From the NCBI GenBank assembly GCA_029449235.1, contig JANATG010000016.1:372001-436000 (forward strand): a stretch of DNA of 64,000 nt, given 5' to 3'. Origin of the DNA: Linnemannia schmuckeri. Its lineage: Eukaryota > Mortierellomycota > Mortierellomycetes > Mortierellales > Mortierellaceae. A model generated the notes under the pieces. That model had not been told where the DNA came from. It did no database searches and saw only the letters and a list, made by a program, of their open reading frames with translations. Positions 48,628 to 60,363 of this stretch are shown here, piece by piece (the stretch's first letter is position 1; each line of letters starts with the position of its first letter). A program made the translations under genes and the position numbers.

Positions 48628-51440
48628 ATGCATCTCGGATACATCCAAGCCGTCGGCTCCTTCTTCAAGGTCCACTGGCCCTGCTTTGTCCGACAAAGGA
48701 AGGGCGATTGGGAATGTTCAAGGCGGTTGTTGGCGTGGTCGTTCCTACATCGCGGCGGTAACATAAGAGTTAACTCTTTATGACTCTTTTTCTATTTACT
48801 TTCATTTGCCCCGCACCCAGTTTTTATTTTTGCTACATTCAAGTTATGGATCCTCCTCTTCTATCATTGTCATGCTGCGTTTTGTCTGACAGTGCACACG
48901 CGACTAGGAGAATTCCTCACCACTACCACCACCACCAATACTTTCATTATGAACGAGTTCATGATGATTGTTATCTTTCATTGCATTTTCTCTTGTATTT
49001 CACACACAACAACACATATTGCTACTTTTATTATTTCCTTTTCTTACTTGTATTTCTTCACTTTCCTTGGTTTCTGTCGTGGTTTTGCTGATGCCCTTCT
49101 TTGTGAAGATGCAGGGCACTGATGGGGCGTCCTTTAGGAACTTTTAAACCAAAATAAAAATAAATACACAATCATGATAACCAATCCATGCATGCCTGTT
49201 GCTCTCCTTTTTCATACACCTCCTGAAAAATTTGCGACTTTACAATGGGTGTGGATCAGTACGAGTAACTGCGCTCCACACATTCTTTTCTTTTTTTTTC
49301 CTTCCGTTTTTTAATGAACTTTTTTAGGACACAAAATTCAAATTCATTACCCCTTCCTCCGATGCATTCAATTGTTTTTGAAACCCTTTCACCCACCCCC
49401 CATCCGTGCATTTTTTTTTTTTGTCTGTTATAAAGACACCCTTTTTGAATTGACCGCGTTTGTTTTCTTTTTTTTTCTTTTTTTTTTTTTTAAGCGTCCA
49501 TAGTAAGAGTTGGGTAGTTTTCGCTCTTCAAAGTGTGGCAGTGAACATGAACAAGGATGAAAAGGATGAAAAAGGGGAAATAAGTGTCTGCGCAATGCAT
49601 GCGTAAGCCCATACCATTGGCAAATAGAAGATAGGGGGAAAGGAGGGGGACGGTGCTTAGTGGCAAAAAGAAATCGCGAAATGATAAAAGGAGGCGTTTA
49701 CGTAACTCGAGAGGTAGATCTGTGTGTGGCGGTGCGGAGGAGGTATCGTTGCGAAATAGACAGGGAAAGAAGATCTGATAAACGAAAAAAGTGTAGGCTT
49801 TGTCACGACGACATAGAGTGAAATGAGTAACGTATCAAAGGGGAAGAGAGGAGAACTGACTGCTGCGTGTATGTTGAAAGACAAGTTGTCAGCGGAGGAT
49901 GGATGAGGGGCAGAAGTTCAGTCTGAGAGGGTTTGGAAAGGATAAGTAGGCATCTGTGAACATAACACGGAGAACAACAAATAATGGAGAGCAAGTAATG
50001 AAGAGGACGAAGAACGTTAAAAAAATGCTGAGAAAAACTGGGAAGGAGGAAGGAATGAAAGAGAGGAGGGGGAGGGGAAACTTGGCCCCAAGGCGAAGAT
50101 GGCAGAAACAAAGGACAGTGTTGAAAGGGAGAGAGACATGCTTTCATCGAAGGCGAAGAACGAGAACAGGCCAAGCAAATGCACATGCACATGTACACCA
50201 TAAGGTAAACAAAAAAGTGGAGAAAAAACGGCAAAAGTTACCGGGCAAGAACGAACGTGGTTAGTAAGTTTAGCCTGCTTCCAAGCAGCACGCTGTATTC
50301 AGTTTCATTGCTTGGTTCTCCGTGGATGTTTGTATCGCTCCGAGGAAAAATGAAGGATGGAAGGGGATCGCCAGTTTTTTTTTCTCGGCATTTGGATTTG
50401 AGAGCTGCCATCATCGATGGTGAGCAACACTGCCATGATGGCGGCGGATGAATTGTGATTGAAGGTAATTAGTAATTGAGAAATGATCAGTACGAGGTAC
50501 GCGCGGAGGGATGGTGATGATGATCAGTGAACGCGTTCAAGCTAAAGGGAAGTTGTTGTCTCTCATCGGTGGCAATGCTGATCACTTCATGAATAGCATA
50601 GCCGTACACCGCAATGCCAAAGTTATTGTCCCTAAGGAAAATAATAAAAAAGAGTATCTGCTGGTACGGCAACAGCAAGGGACGAATATTTTTCCATAGT
50701 CTCCCTCACTCATTGCAACGTCTCGCAGTCGTATGCCATGCATCTCCCTTTTTCTCCCTCCCATCCAAAAGCGGTTAGAGTTCGTTGTCGGACAAACAAA
50801 TCATATAAAACACAGAGACGCAAATCTAGCCAGCCAAGCCCGCTCTCTCTATTTTTTTTATTTTTCAGACCAGTCATCGGGAGAAACAGAAGCAAGGGAA
50901 GAAGGTGCTGCTCTTGAGCCCGCTTGTGGTCCCTTTTTAGCCCCTAGCCCACATTGTGCTCATAGCCATTCATCCCATCCATCCCATTCATCCCTTGATA
51001 TTTACATTTTCCCTTTCACTTTCCTTTCCGCAAGTAACAAAGAGACACTAGTGCCTTTGATTTTTAATTATCCTCCTTGTCACTTTTCTCTGTTCTCTTT
51101 CTTCTCTTCCTCTTCCTTTTTCGCTGTTTTTCGTCCTAAACCTCCACTCCTCTTCCACTTTCGCTTTCATCTCTCCCACTCTCTATATACTCCCTCTCTC
51201 CTCCCTTCTTCCTACCCTGTGGACGTTTCGATACCCTTTTTTTTTTCTTTTTTACATTCACATCTTAACATTCCCACCACCCTCTCCTGACTTAATTTCC
51301 CTTCCTTTCCTTCTACTTCCCACCTGTGCTCTCTCTTTTCTGTTCTTGAGAAAACAAACGTCAGCAACCAAACGTCCATCAAACACAAAAATAACAAATA
51401 ATACACCCCTCACTGTACCATAAACGTATCCTTCAAAACC
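48628..51440. other. Intergenic region, 2.8 kb
   Basis: Contains the 3' region of the bZIP gene, several T-runs (49287-49300, 49410-49421, 49469-49492) and, from about 50930 on, the pyrimidine-rich leader of the next gene. Only short, low-complexity ORFs are present. No RNA gene recognised. Confidence 0.45.
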
Positions 51441-53598
51441 ATGAGTACCACCACCGCGTCCCCACGGAGATTTCCCTCCCGCCTCTTCACCATCACAGCC
51501 CTCCTCTCCCTCGCCCTCTTTACAGCACCAACAAAAGCACAAGTCTCTTACGACGCCCCAATCCCGGTCTCAGGCCCAGCACATGCCAGAACATCCCTAA
51601 AATGGTATATCCTCAGTGGGCAACCCTCTACCGTCGACGGTACTCTCCCCATCGACCAATTTTTCTACCTTGATCTCGCCAGCCCATGGTCCGCCACCAT
51701 CCCCGCCTGGAAAAGGCTCCAACCTGGTCCTCAACAATCTATTTTCCCTGCAGTTTTCACGGCTGATCAGAAGACCATGGTGGTCTTCCATATTGCGGGG
51801 CAGTACTCTGTCTACAAGTACACTGTTGCAACTGATTCCTGGGCGCCGAGTTCGATAAATTTCCCCGGTGGCGGGACTCAGGGCGTGGGCGCTGTGACGG
51901 ATCCGAACACGGGACTGGTGTACCTTGCTGGCGGGTATACGGATAGGGGTTCGATGGATATTTACAACCCTGCGGCTGACACCGCGTCCCAGGTTAAGCT
52001 CCCAGATCCGGCGACTACTTTTCCGTCGCGCTGGTATTATTCGAACACTTGGTCTAAGCAAAGGAGGAGTGTGTTGTATTTTGGTGGGTATAATATTACG
52101 AATAATGCTGCGAACAATGCGATAAGCGAGTATAACCCTTCTACTTCGACCTGGTATACTATGGTAAGGTTCTTTTTTGTTGTTTGTTTGAGAGAAGGAT
52201 GGATGGGTTAGATCTGTTTTTTGTAGTTGCGGTGATTTATTTTTTGTGAGCAAAAAATTTGCAGGTGGGTGAAGGGCTAACAAGATACCTGTTGTTTGTC
52301 ATTCACTTTATTTTATAGGCAACATCGGGGACTGCTCCTACCACCCGTGCCGACCACTGCATGGCCTCCAGTAAGCTCTTCTTTACCTCCTTCTCCCATT
52401 CAACCAGATTCTTTCGGTACACGTCTCTTCTTAAATACCTAACCTCTTCCTCCCTCACCCACCCATAAAAAAAATAGACGATGATGGAACCAAAGTAGTC
52501 GTCTACGGAGGTCGCCTCGCGAACAACTCCTTCTCCGGAGAATTATTTATCCTCGACACCGTCACTGGCGCCTGGACCCAAGGAGCATCCGGACAGCCTC
52601 GAGTCTATGCTGCATGTACTATTGCGGGTGACCAATTGTTGATTTGGGGCGGTACTACTACGGGAAGTATTATGGCAGGAAGCCCGGTGTTGATTTATAA
52701 TATGGGAACGAATGCGTGGATTCCGGATTATACACCCCCTGCATCTTATGTTGCGTCTGCAAACGCGAGCGCCACGGCAGCCAAGCCTACTGGGACTGGA
52801 ACGGGAGGTGATGCCGCAGGAGGAGGAGGAAGTAACACGGGAGCCATTGTTGGAGGTATTGTGGGAGCCATTGCCGTCATTGGTGCGATTGCCGGGTTCT
52901 TGATCTACCGCCGTCGTCAACAACGTAACACCTACGTACACACACCCGTCAACACCCACTCCGACGATAAAGAAACCGGCGCCGCTGCCCTTTCCCCAAC
53001 CTCAGTATCAGGAGGAAGCAGCAGTAACGAGGAGGAACTGAGGAGAATGCAGAGTCAACTCGAGAATCAGCAACGACAACTCGAACTCCAACGCCAGCTC
53101 CTCGCCCTCCAACAACAGTCCACCGCTGCTGCCTCCCAGCCTGTCATGGTTCAGTATCAGGACCCTTCTACGCCTTACGGCTACCAGCCTCCTCTTTATT
53201 ACCCTCCAGTCCCCATTAGCCCCCACACTGTACAGACCGTTCCCGACACATCATCTTCCTCCTACGCATATTCGAATTCAATTCCTGTGACTTCTGGAGG
53301 AGGACATAGCGAGATCTACCAAGTGACGGCAGAGCCTAATTTCGCGCCTTCCCCACTCGTCTATATGCCTGCAGATTATATCCTTCCCCCTGGCTCTGCG
53401 TCCTCGCCCACGGTGCCTACGACGGCTGGTTCTTCATCTGGAGGTGCAAGTGGGGATGTGAGTCCACCTTTTGCTGTTGGAGCACCGGTGAAAAAGTCCC
53501 AGGGACAGGTTTCTGGCCCACAGGCGTATGTGAATCATGCTGGTAGTTGGACTAGCGATAAGCCGCAGCCTAATAACCCTCATACCGTCCTTGATTAG
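51441..53598 (+). CDS. Kelch-repeat-like single-pass membrane protein
   Basis: Exons 51441-52163, 52319-52370 and 52478-53598; 631 residues. A signal peptide at 1-33 ends TAPTKA before Gln. The ectodomain has Kelch/beta-propeller hallmarks: paired glycines followed by spaced Tyr/Trp, as in VYLAGGYTDRGSMDIYNP, VLYFGGYNITNNA, VVVYGGRLANNS and LLIWGGTTTGS. A Gly/Ser linker leads to a transmembrane helix (about 380-401, GAIVGGIVGAIAVIGAIAG) stopped by YRRRQQR. The cytoplasmic tail has a Gln/Arg-rich coiled coil (LRRMQSQLENQQRQLE) and Pro/Tyr-rich sequence. It is a type I membrane protein, probably a surface receptor or adhesin; the ligand is unknown. The gene at 60.4 kb has the same overall architecture. 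Confidence 0.82.
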
Positions 53599-53696
53599 AT
53601 CAGGATGAATGGGCTTATAGGAAGAAGGAGGAAGGAAGGATTTTTTTTCATGAACGCATATCAAAAAAGCATACCAATTTTCACTACCTTTTTAAT

Positions 53697-53700
<4 letters not shown>

Positions 53701-53730
<30 letters not shown>
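53701..53730. repeat. 30-bp A homopolymer
   Basis: Uninterrupted A tract about 100 bp past the Kelch gene stop codon. The rest of 53599-54409 holds no recognisable gene. Confidence 0.9.
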
Positions 53731-53731
<1 letters not shown>

Positions 53732-54409
53732 AACGTACACACACAGACAGTAACAGCCTGACATTTCATGACCCTAATCTAATTTATTTATTTATTTTTT
53801 TGTACACGTGGGGTATGGGGACTGTCGATCAATGTCAATCAACTTAAACAAACAATAGCTAATTCAATAAATCCCTATACACGACCACCTCAAACTTTAT
53901 GCACAGCAACACAAGGAGGAACGCAACTTCCTGGGATGAATACATGCAAGTTAGGCAGAGAGACGAGGAGAATGGTGGAAACGTAGAAAAAATTTCGTAC
54001 CATCTGACATATTTTGAGACCGACTGTATACAAAATAGTCTGCCCTCCTTCCTGGTTTTGCTTCCTCCTTTGCTCTATACTCTCAATTGTCATCTCATTG
54101 TAATTTTTTTTTGTCACGCTATCCCTTGGGAGAGTATTATTTGAGCATCCCTGCTACCTTAAGTCTCGCTTGAAGACTGATTTGTATTGCTCGATGATCT
54201 TCGGCGTTTTACTCCATTCCGCATCCTCACAGAAAAGACGATTTATGACATTGTTATTCTTATATTCATTGTGCAAGTCCAGATTAAAAAATTGCTGGCA
54301 ATAGTGCGGGAGAAACGTGCATGGTGGTGGTGGGTGGCAGTTCTGCGAACTTCAAGGGGAGGAATTGAGCAGATCCCTCCACTCTCCTTAACCCCTCTAG
54401 TCGTCTTTG

Positions 54410-55025
54410 GTGTCGTGATGGCAGCTTGCCCGTGCTCGCTTCTCTTTTCGCTCTTTTCGATCTTTTCGCTCTTTTCGATCTTTTCGCTCTTGCTCCGCGC
54501 GATTATACCCATTAATCAAACGAAGAGTTTCGGCCTAATTAAAAAATTCAACACCGAACGTAAGAAAAAGGGGAAAGAATACAGTGGCCCCAGTAGCAAA
54601 TAATGTGCTTTAAATCGTTCCTGAGCACTCGATGACGTGAGTAGTCGTTTGCCTTCATGAGCCTCAGCGCGCCTTGCTGCAGCGACCAACTGAAAAAAAA
54701 AATGGCAAAGTAGAGGTCCAAGTATTTATACAGTGTGGATCAGCACTGACTTAGCCGAGTGAAGAAACAAAGCGTCTACCTACTGGAGATTGTGGGATGG
54801 CATCAAAGCTGTCTTCAGTCGTGGCAGCTAGCTGCGATGGGGTTTGTGCCGCGCTTGCTAATAAAGGGCGCTGTTGTTATCTGGAGGGAAATTCTCCTCG
54901 TCCTCTAATGTACTTTGAAATTCCTCTCCCCAATCCTCCTCTCCAGGATTCTCCTCGTTCTCGTCCTTGCCGTTGTCGCCAAATGCGGTGTCTTCAAGTG
55001 CATCATAATCGTCGTAATCATCCAT
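54410..55025 (-). other. Candidate small spliced gene or pseudogene, family unknown
   Basis: On the minus strand an acidic N-terminus starts at 55025 (MDDYDDYDALEDTAFGD), then a shifted frame reads RPLLASAAQTPSQLAATTED up to a GTAGGT donor near 54784. After a T10CAG acceptor (about 54690) the text LVAAARRAEAHEGKRLL and QERFKAHYLL follows. After a further TTTTTAATTAG acceptor comes AETLRLINGYNRAEQE and a KDRKER repeat ending at a stop near 54405. The pieces look coding, but the first exon needs a frameshift, so the gene is either mis-modelled or broken. Confidence 0.35.
54429..54492 (-). repeat. Tandem repeat TTTTCGCTC/TTTTCGATC
   Basis: About six copies of a nine- to ten-base unit. On the minus strand they encode a Lys-Asp/Glu-Arg repeat in the candidate gene above. 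Confidence 0.75.
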
Positions 55026-55439
55026 TGTTAAGAGTGCGTTCATTGGATGTAAGAAAGAATGCGTTTTTTTTATTTCAACCAACAGAGGAGTGATGTTCCC
55101 GTCACGATCATGGGTATAATACCCATGGTCTAGAATATACCCATCATACATGGTCGGATCTATCGCACTATGATGGCGGGTGGCTGTTTTCAGCGGTTTT
55201 TTGCATCCGTAACAGCGTTCATTCTTTTCCGCTTAAGCAGTCTTTTCTTTTGCGCTCAAGCGGTTTATTTGGTTCCATTTGAGCGGGTGGAAAATTACGC
55301 ACGCGAAAAATTCAAAATAGAGAGCTCAATTCAGTTCCGCTGTGTGTCCTGCGACAAGGTGTGCCAGTAACATTTCACAGCCCTGTGCAAATAACTTATC
55401 CAAAAAAAAAAAAAAAAAAAAAAAAAGGTTAATCTAAAC
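55026..55439. other. Short region with a 25-A tract, no gene
   Basis: Contains an uninterrupted A tract at 55402-55426 directly before the non-autonomous element. No gene recognised. Confidence 0.4.
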
Positions 55440-56317
55440 CCGGGTTGCTCGCCTTAATTGACAACCCGGTTGCCATATTACACCCTTGATGCGCCTGAAC
55501 CATGCACCTGTACCACTGACTCTCGATACACCTGCCATACCTCTGCACCCAACCATCTGACCCCCAACCACACCACCATCACCATGTAACTAAGCATACA
55601 TTAATACCCTAGTTCGCCCGTACCATTAACAGCATCCTTTCTTGTCCCTTTCTCTCTCTTCACACGTGTGTGCCTTGTTCCCTATCTTGTTTCTTAAGCC
55701 CTTATCCCCATACTCTTGTCTCCTTCTATTCCATTGTCCACACCCCCTTGCTCTGCTGCTATTACAATAGATGCGGCTCCCCGTATAACTTTTGTTTGTT
55801 TGTTTTTTTTTTGGCAATTCTCTTTTGTGAGTGTTAAATGAAGTCGAAGCTTCGATAGCTTTTATGCCTCTGTGACCAAGTTAGTGTTCTCCATGACTTG
55901 AATAATAAAAACAAAAAAGGGGAGCGATTTCTTTAGGCTATCTGTAACTAGAGCAGAGCAAGAGGCTATGAACAGGAGAATAGAAGGAGACAAGGATGAG
56001 GGTAAAGACAAGAATATATTAGGAACGGGAGAAAAGCTCAAGAACGGATACTGTTTATATACAAAAAGAGAAGGAGGTGTTACTAGTGTCTAGAAGGCGT
56101 GGTTGTTGGAAAGAATGGAGGCAAAGTAAGATAACAGTCCTCGCTGCTATCATAGTATCCACAGCAGACACACTCATTCGTCACATACCACATAGCCTTT
56201 AGCCTCCTGTTATATGGCAACCCGGGTTGAAAAATGAGAGTGGGTAGGGGGGTTGTCAAATAAGCAATGAAACTTTCCTAATAAGGAAAGGGTTGTCAAT
56301 TAAAATGAGCAACCCGG
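55440..56317. mobile_element. Non-autonomous DNA element, 878 bp, with 28-bp inverted repeats
   Basis: The left end CCGGGTTGCTCGCCTTAATT (continuing GACAACCC) and, in reverse complement, the right end CCGGGTTGCTCATTTTAATT (continuing GACAACCC) match at 25 of 28 positions. The interior has no ORF of note and repeats the CAACCCGGGTTG palindrome near 56222. The right end touches the first base of the Harbinger element. Superfamily not established. Confidence 0.65.
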
Positions 56318-56585
56318 AGGGATGGTCAGTTGTAAATGCGAAAAAATTCTTACCATCCATATTTAGACAGGAGGTTTCAATTAACCCAATTGAGAGTGCA
56401 AAAAACCCTTGAGTGCTAAAGGCACTGATAATAGCTTCCTTTTTTGTACGTCATCATGAAGAGATACATCCATGGCAATAAAAAATAAAAAAACTCGTTA
56501 TTTTTCTAACCCTCTTACTTCAAACGAGTTCCACTCATTCACATTCATTCACGCAGTAGCTTTCTGACTTTTACTCACCTCCTCG

Positions 56586-57830
56586 ATGTCAACACTTCTT
56601 TCCCGCTCTGACTACATCCTCTTCTTGGAGGTCATGGTTGTGGTATCCTGGATGCTCGCAGTTGGCTGTGCTTTCCATGGGGACAATCCTTATCGTATGT
56701 TCCAAGCGGCCACCCAAACACATCAAGTGCTCAGGGCCTTACACACCAGTCGCTATCTTGAGCCCCGCAATCGTATCCCCTTCTCAACAGACTGGAGGCT
56801 GCGTGTCCTTGAGGCGTACGACGACAAGGATTTTGCAATGTTCATGCGTATGACCAAGGCGCAATTCAATACTTTGGTCGACTTGATCAAGGACCAACCT
56901 GTTTTCATTTCAAGAGGCAAAAAACCTCAGCTACCCGTACGCGAGCAGCTCAAGATATGTCTCTACAGGCTTGGTGCACCAGCGATGAGGTTCGATTATG
57001 TGAAGGCACAGCATGGTATTTCCAAAGGGCAGGCGTTTCTTTCATTCTGGCGATGTATTGAGGCCATACGCACGCTTGCACCTCGATTTATCCGTTGGCC
57101 GGATGTGGCTAGGCGACAAGTGATCAAGGGCTGGTACAAGGAGACGTTAGGATTGCAGCAGTGCATTGGTGCTGTCGACGGGGTCCACTTTCCTTACGAT
57201 TACGCTCCTCACCTGGACACTGTCGCATGGAACACCTACAAGTGTCGATATGCTATGGGGGCCACCGCTGTTTGCGACCACGAGAAGCGCTTCACATTTT
57301 TTCACGTTGGTACCTTTGGATCAACACACGACTCTCCCGCGTTCAAGGCGACAAAATTGTACAAGTGGAGCAACATTTTTTTCAACGGCGATGAGTACTT
57401 ACTAGCGGACAAGGGCTATTCGCACCTTCCAATAACGATAATGCCCTTCAAGAGTAACAACGTCATGACGCAGCCACGCAAGGTTTTTAACAGTAGGCAC
57501 AAGACAGGTCGTACCAAGATCGAAAATGCCTTTGCGGCTCTCAAGGGCAAATTTGGGTCGCTTGAGTGCATGGCCGTCGATGTCGACAAGCAGGGTGACA
57601 AGGGAGCTGTGATAAGCTGGATCATGGCCTGCGTCGTCCTCCACAACATGATCTTGATACATCCAGGCGACAAGTTGGAGGAGGGGCCAAAGTACAAGTT
57701 CAACAAAACTTGGATCCGAAGAGCCTCTGTGGAGGCACCTGCGGTTCACAATGACAATATAGACAGATGTGCTGGAAAAGCAAAGAGGGAACGGCTTGTG
57801 TCTTTAGTAGCAAGGCACCATCCATATTAA
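56586..57830 (+). CDS. PIF/Harbinger transposase (DDE_Tnp_4 / HARBI1-like)
   Basis: 414 residues, no intron. The catalytic core shows CIGAVDGVHFP (D198), GTFGSTHDSPAFK (D249), YLLADKGYSHLP (D275) and TGRTKIENAFAALKGKF (E313), the D-D-E pattern of the Harbinger family. The N-terminal helical region (KAQFNTLVDLIKD, then REQLKICLYRLG) is typical of the family. It starts with a hydrophobic stretch (ILFLEVMVVVSWMLAVGCAF, about 11-30), which is unusual, so the true start could be a downstream Met (residue 38 or 86). It would act in the nucleus with the partner protein encoded convergently. Confidence 0.93.
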   Translation: MSTLLSRSDYILFLEVMVVVSWMLAVGCAFHGDNPYRMFQAATQTHQVLRALHTSRYLEPRNRIPFSTDWRLRVLEAYDDKDFAMFMRMTKAQFNTLVDLIKDQPVFISRGKKPQLPVREQLKICLYRLGAPAMRFDYVKAQHGISKGQAFLSFWRCIEAIRTLAPRFIRWPDVARRQVIKGWYKETLGLQQCIGAVDGVHFPYDYAPHLDTVAWNTYKCRYAMGATAVCDHEKRFTFFHVGTFGSTHDSPAFKATKLYKWSNIFFNGDEYLLADKGYSHLPITIMPFKSNNVMTQPRKVFNSRHKTGRTKIENAFAALKGKFGSLECMAVDVDKQGDKGAVISWIMACVVLHNMILIHPGDKLEEGPKYKFNKTWIRRASVEAPAVHNDNIDRCAGKAKRERLVSLVARHHPY

Positions 57831-57878
57831 ACTAGACGAAAAAAAAATCCTTAAAGCTGTTTTTCGGAGGATGAAGTC

Positions 57879-59488
57879 CTACGATAATGCCGCTTGCCTC
57901 TTGAGATGCTCGTGTTGCAACAATATGTCGTAGTATTTGTCCCTCATCTCGTCGTACTTGACCTGCCATGTGTCGCATCTGACTTGCAGTGCATCGCACC
58001 TGGCCTCCAGCTCGCGAATCCTGGTTTGACAATACAAAAGCTGATCGCCCGACTTGAAGGCTTCCATTGCAGATGACGCATTGTCTATGAATGCGCTGAG
58101 GCTAGCAGACACCTCGGCCTTTGATCCTTTGATCGAGCGACTTCCTGACATGCTGCTCTCTGCTTCATCCAACAAGTCGACATCGTCAAGCATCGCATTG
58201 TCCACCGCTTCAGGAGAGCTAACTTTTTAATCAAGATAAATTAGTGAGTAAACGTTATTATTTCGGCAATGGAAAAAACGTTAAAATACTAAAGTATCGC
58301 AGTGATCTTGGGTAGACAGATACCTTCTGTTTCAACACTCTCTACATTGGCAAGATCCAGAGGAGGGAGATTGTCCTGGGTTTCTGTGGGATTGAACTTT
58401 GGGATATGCCGCATCTTATCCCACAGCTCATGGTAACCAGGAAACATTGACTCCCTTTGTTGTTGGAGGGTCATACCATCTTTAGTGCCGGAGCCTGTCG
58501 ACGTGGTCCCTCGTTGGACGTCCTTGACCTTTTTCACCATATATTCCAGTCGCTTCCTCACCAAACGGCTATCGACCATCTCGTTTGACACATTCCGCCT
58601 CTTCTTTACAAATCCTGCCGCCTCCTCGTAGACCTTGTTTATTCCGCCACTTGACTTTGCCTCACTTGGGATCATTGCACGCGCAAGGTTGTTGCCTTTT
58701 ATCGCCCATTTCTTGATTGAACGATTGATGGGGTTCCTCCAGTATCCCTTATGATTCTCTAAGTCGGAAGGTGGCGAGCTACTGCGCTCTGGCGACAGGG
58801 ATGTTGGGAAAATGCTTCTGTACTGCGACTGAGACGTCTTGACTTTATCATTGACGTTTTTTGATGGTGCAGGTGGAGTTACTGAAGTAGCTGGCTTCAA
58901 TGGAAGAGATGCCAAGGTTTTGGGAGAAATCGACAATGGTTTTGGGGCAGGCTGTTTGGGCTGATCCAAATGGATTGGCTGTTGTCCTTGACGACCAAGT
59001 GGTTGTTGCTTCTGTTGGTTGGTTTGTTCCCTGCGCAGCGGTGGAGGAAACCAGAGCGTTTGCATCATCGATTCCTGCCACATGGGATGCGTGATGACTG
59101 GCGTAGCTGGCGGGGAAGAACTCAGCTCCACAACCTCAGCAATGGAATCCGGTGCAGGCGCTGGTAAATCTGTTACCCGTCGTCGTTTACGAACAAGGGG
59201 TTCCTCTTCCTCACCGTCGTCAGCTGAAGGAGTGGGTTGAGATGGCCTATCTTTTTTTTTATCGACAGCTGGTGCTGGTGGTGATGATGACTTATCATAG
59301 GTGTTGTCATCGAATGGAGAGGGGGGTTGGGATGGGCGGTTTTCTTTATTATCACCAGCTGAGGGTAGTGTTCGAGAGTGTTGCGTGGCAAGTTTGGGTT
59401 GCTGCTGGCGGTGAGGTTGACGTTGAAGTTGGCGAAGAGCAGCGCCGCTGCGTAATACCATGGTGCGAGTTGATGATCTTGTCGCCAT
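57879..59488 (-). CDS. PIF/Harbinger second ORF (putative DNA-binding/nuclear-import partner)
   Basis: Two exons, 59488-58324 and 58222-57879, with a 101-bp intron; 502 residues. Residues 1-250 are Pro/Gln/Ser-rich with a basic signal-like VRKRRRVTDLP. The central basic region (YWRNPINRSIKKWAIKG, then VKKRRNVSNE) fits a DNA-binding role. The C-terminal exon is a coiled coil (RIRELEARCDALQVRCDTW). Harbinger elements typically carry such a partner, often Myb/SANT-like, which brings the transposase to the nucleus and element ends. A Myb fold is not evident here, so the role is inferred from position. The Met at 59488 (MATRSSTRTMVLRSG) was chosen over the upstream in-frame one. Confidence 0.75.
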
Positions 59489-59820
59489 GTGTGGAGTGGA
59501 GCAAGAAAAACAAAAAGAAAAAAAGTTGCCAAGAAAAAACTTGACAACAAAGACTGAGGGATACTTTGATGTCATCCGTGTTTGGGAGAAGCCCAGGCCA
59601 TTCGTTCCTTTATAGTAAGAGTCCTACGTCCGAAAAAAACATTAAAAAAAGTGTTTTTTTGGCACAAAACTGATTGGTCCACGTTCATTTAGAACAACGC
59701 TAATCCCTATACTATATAGTCATTTACTTTCCTTTCCTGACCTTGGGTGGCTTAGATGATTGGCCAAGAATGCGTTTCGCACTTTACCCTTTTGGTGCTT
59801 AAGAACTGAACATCCCTCGG

Positions 59821-60363
59821 GTTGTTGAATAGATTGACCCAAAAAAAAGAGGTGCGGAAGGTAACTTTCTTACTTTGAGTTGACCAATCATAACCAGCAA
59901 CAGCGATGAGACAAGATAAAGAAAAACAAAAAGTGGGAAATTTTAAGACTACATGTCCGTTTCGAAGATGAGAATAAACATTACCTTCCTTATCGACCTG
60001 CATCCCGCTTGTTCTTGAACTCCCTCTTCTCCCCTGCCCCCACCCCCCCCCCCCCCTCCCCTTATTTTCTTTCAACCACCTCGCCCTCACCTATCAAAAT
60101 GCATTAGTAGCAATAACGGTAAAGTTCGGTTAGGAATTTCATTCCATGACCCTGTATTGATCGTTCCTGACCGGGTTTGAAATACGATACAAGACAGCCT
60201 TGACCATGCTTCCGTACCTTGCTTCTTAAAATCCCTTCATGCCTGCCTCTGAAGACCAGTTGCATACTGCATTTCTAAAGAGTGACTAGCTACAACATGG
60301 GCGGCATTCAACTGCACCACTCCACCAACGTCTGTGATGCTACTAATCTTTATAATTCATTTC
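59821..60363. other. Intergenic region between Harbinger and the membrane-protein gene
   Basis: Begins with GTTGTTGAATAGATTGACCC, which resembles the 878-bp element's terminus and so may be the remnant of a further copy. Contains a C-rich stretch at 60037-60060. No gene. Confidence 0.4.

Larger units (their letters stand above)
56318..59817. mobile_element. Two-gene PIF/Harbinger DNA transposon
   Basis: Terminal inverted repeats AGGGATGGTCAGTTGTAAA (left) and, in reverse complement, AGGGATGTTCAGTTCTTAA (right), imperfect beyond 14 bp. It is flanked by CGG on both sides (56315-56317 and 59818-59820), a 3-bp target duplication as expected for the superfamily, though not the usual TWA. It encodes a DDE transposase (+) and a convergent second protein (-), the classical two-gene organisation. 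The coding sequences are intact, so it may be autonomous. Confidence 0.8.
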
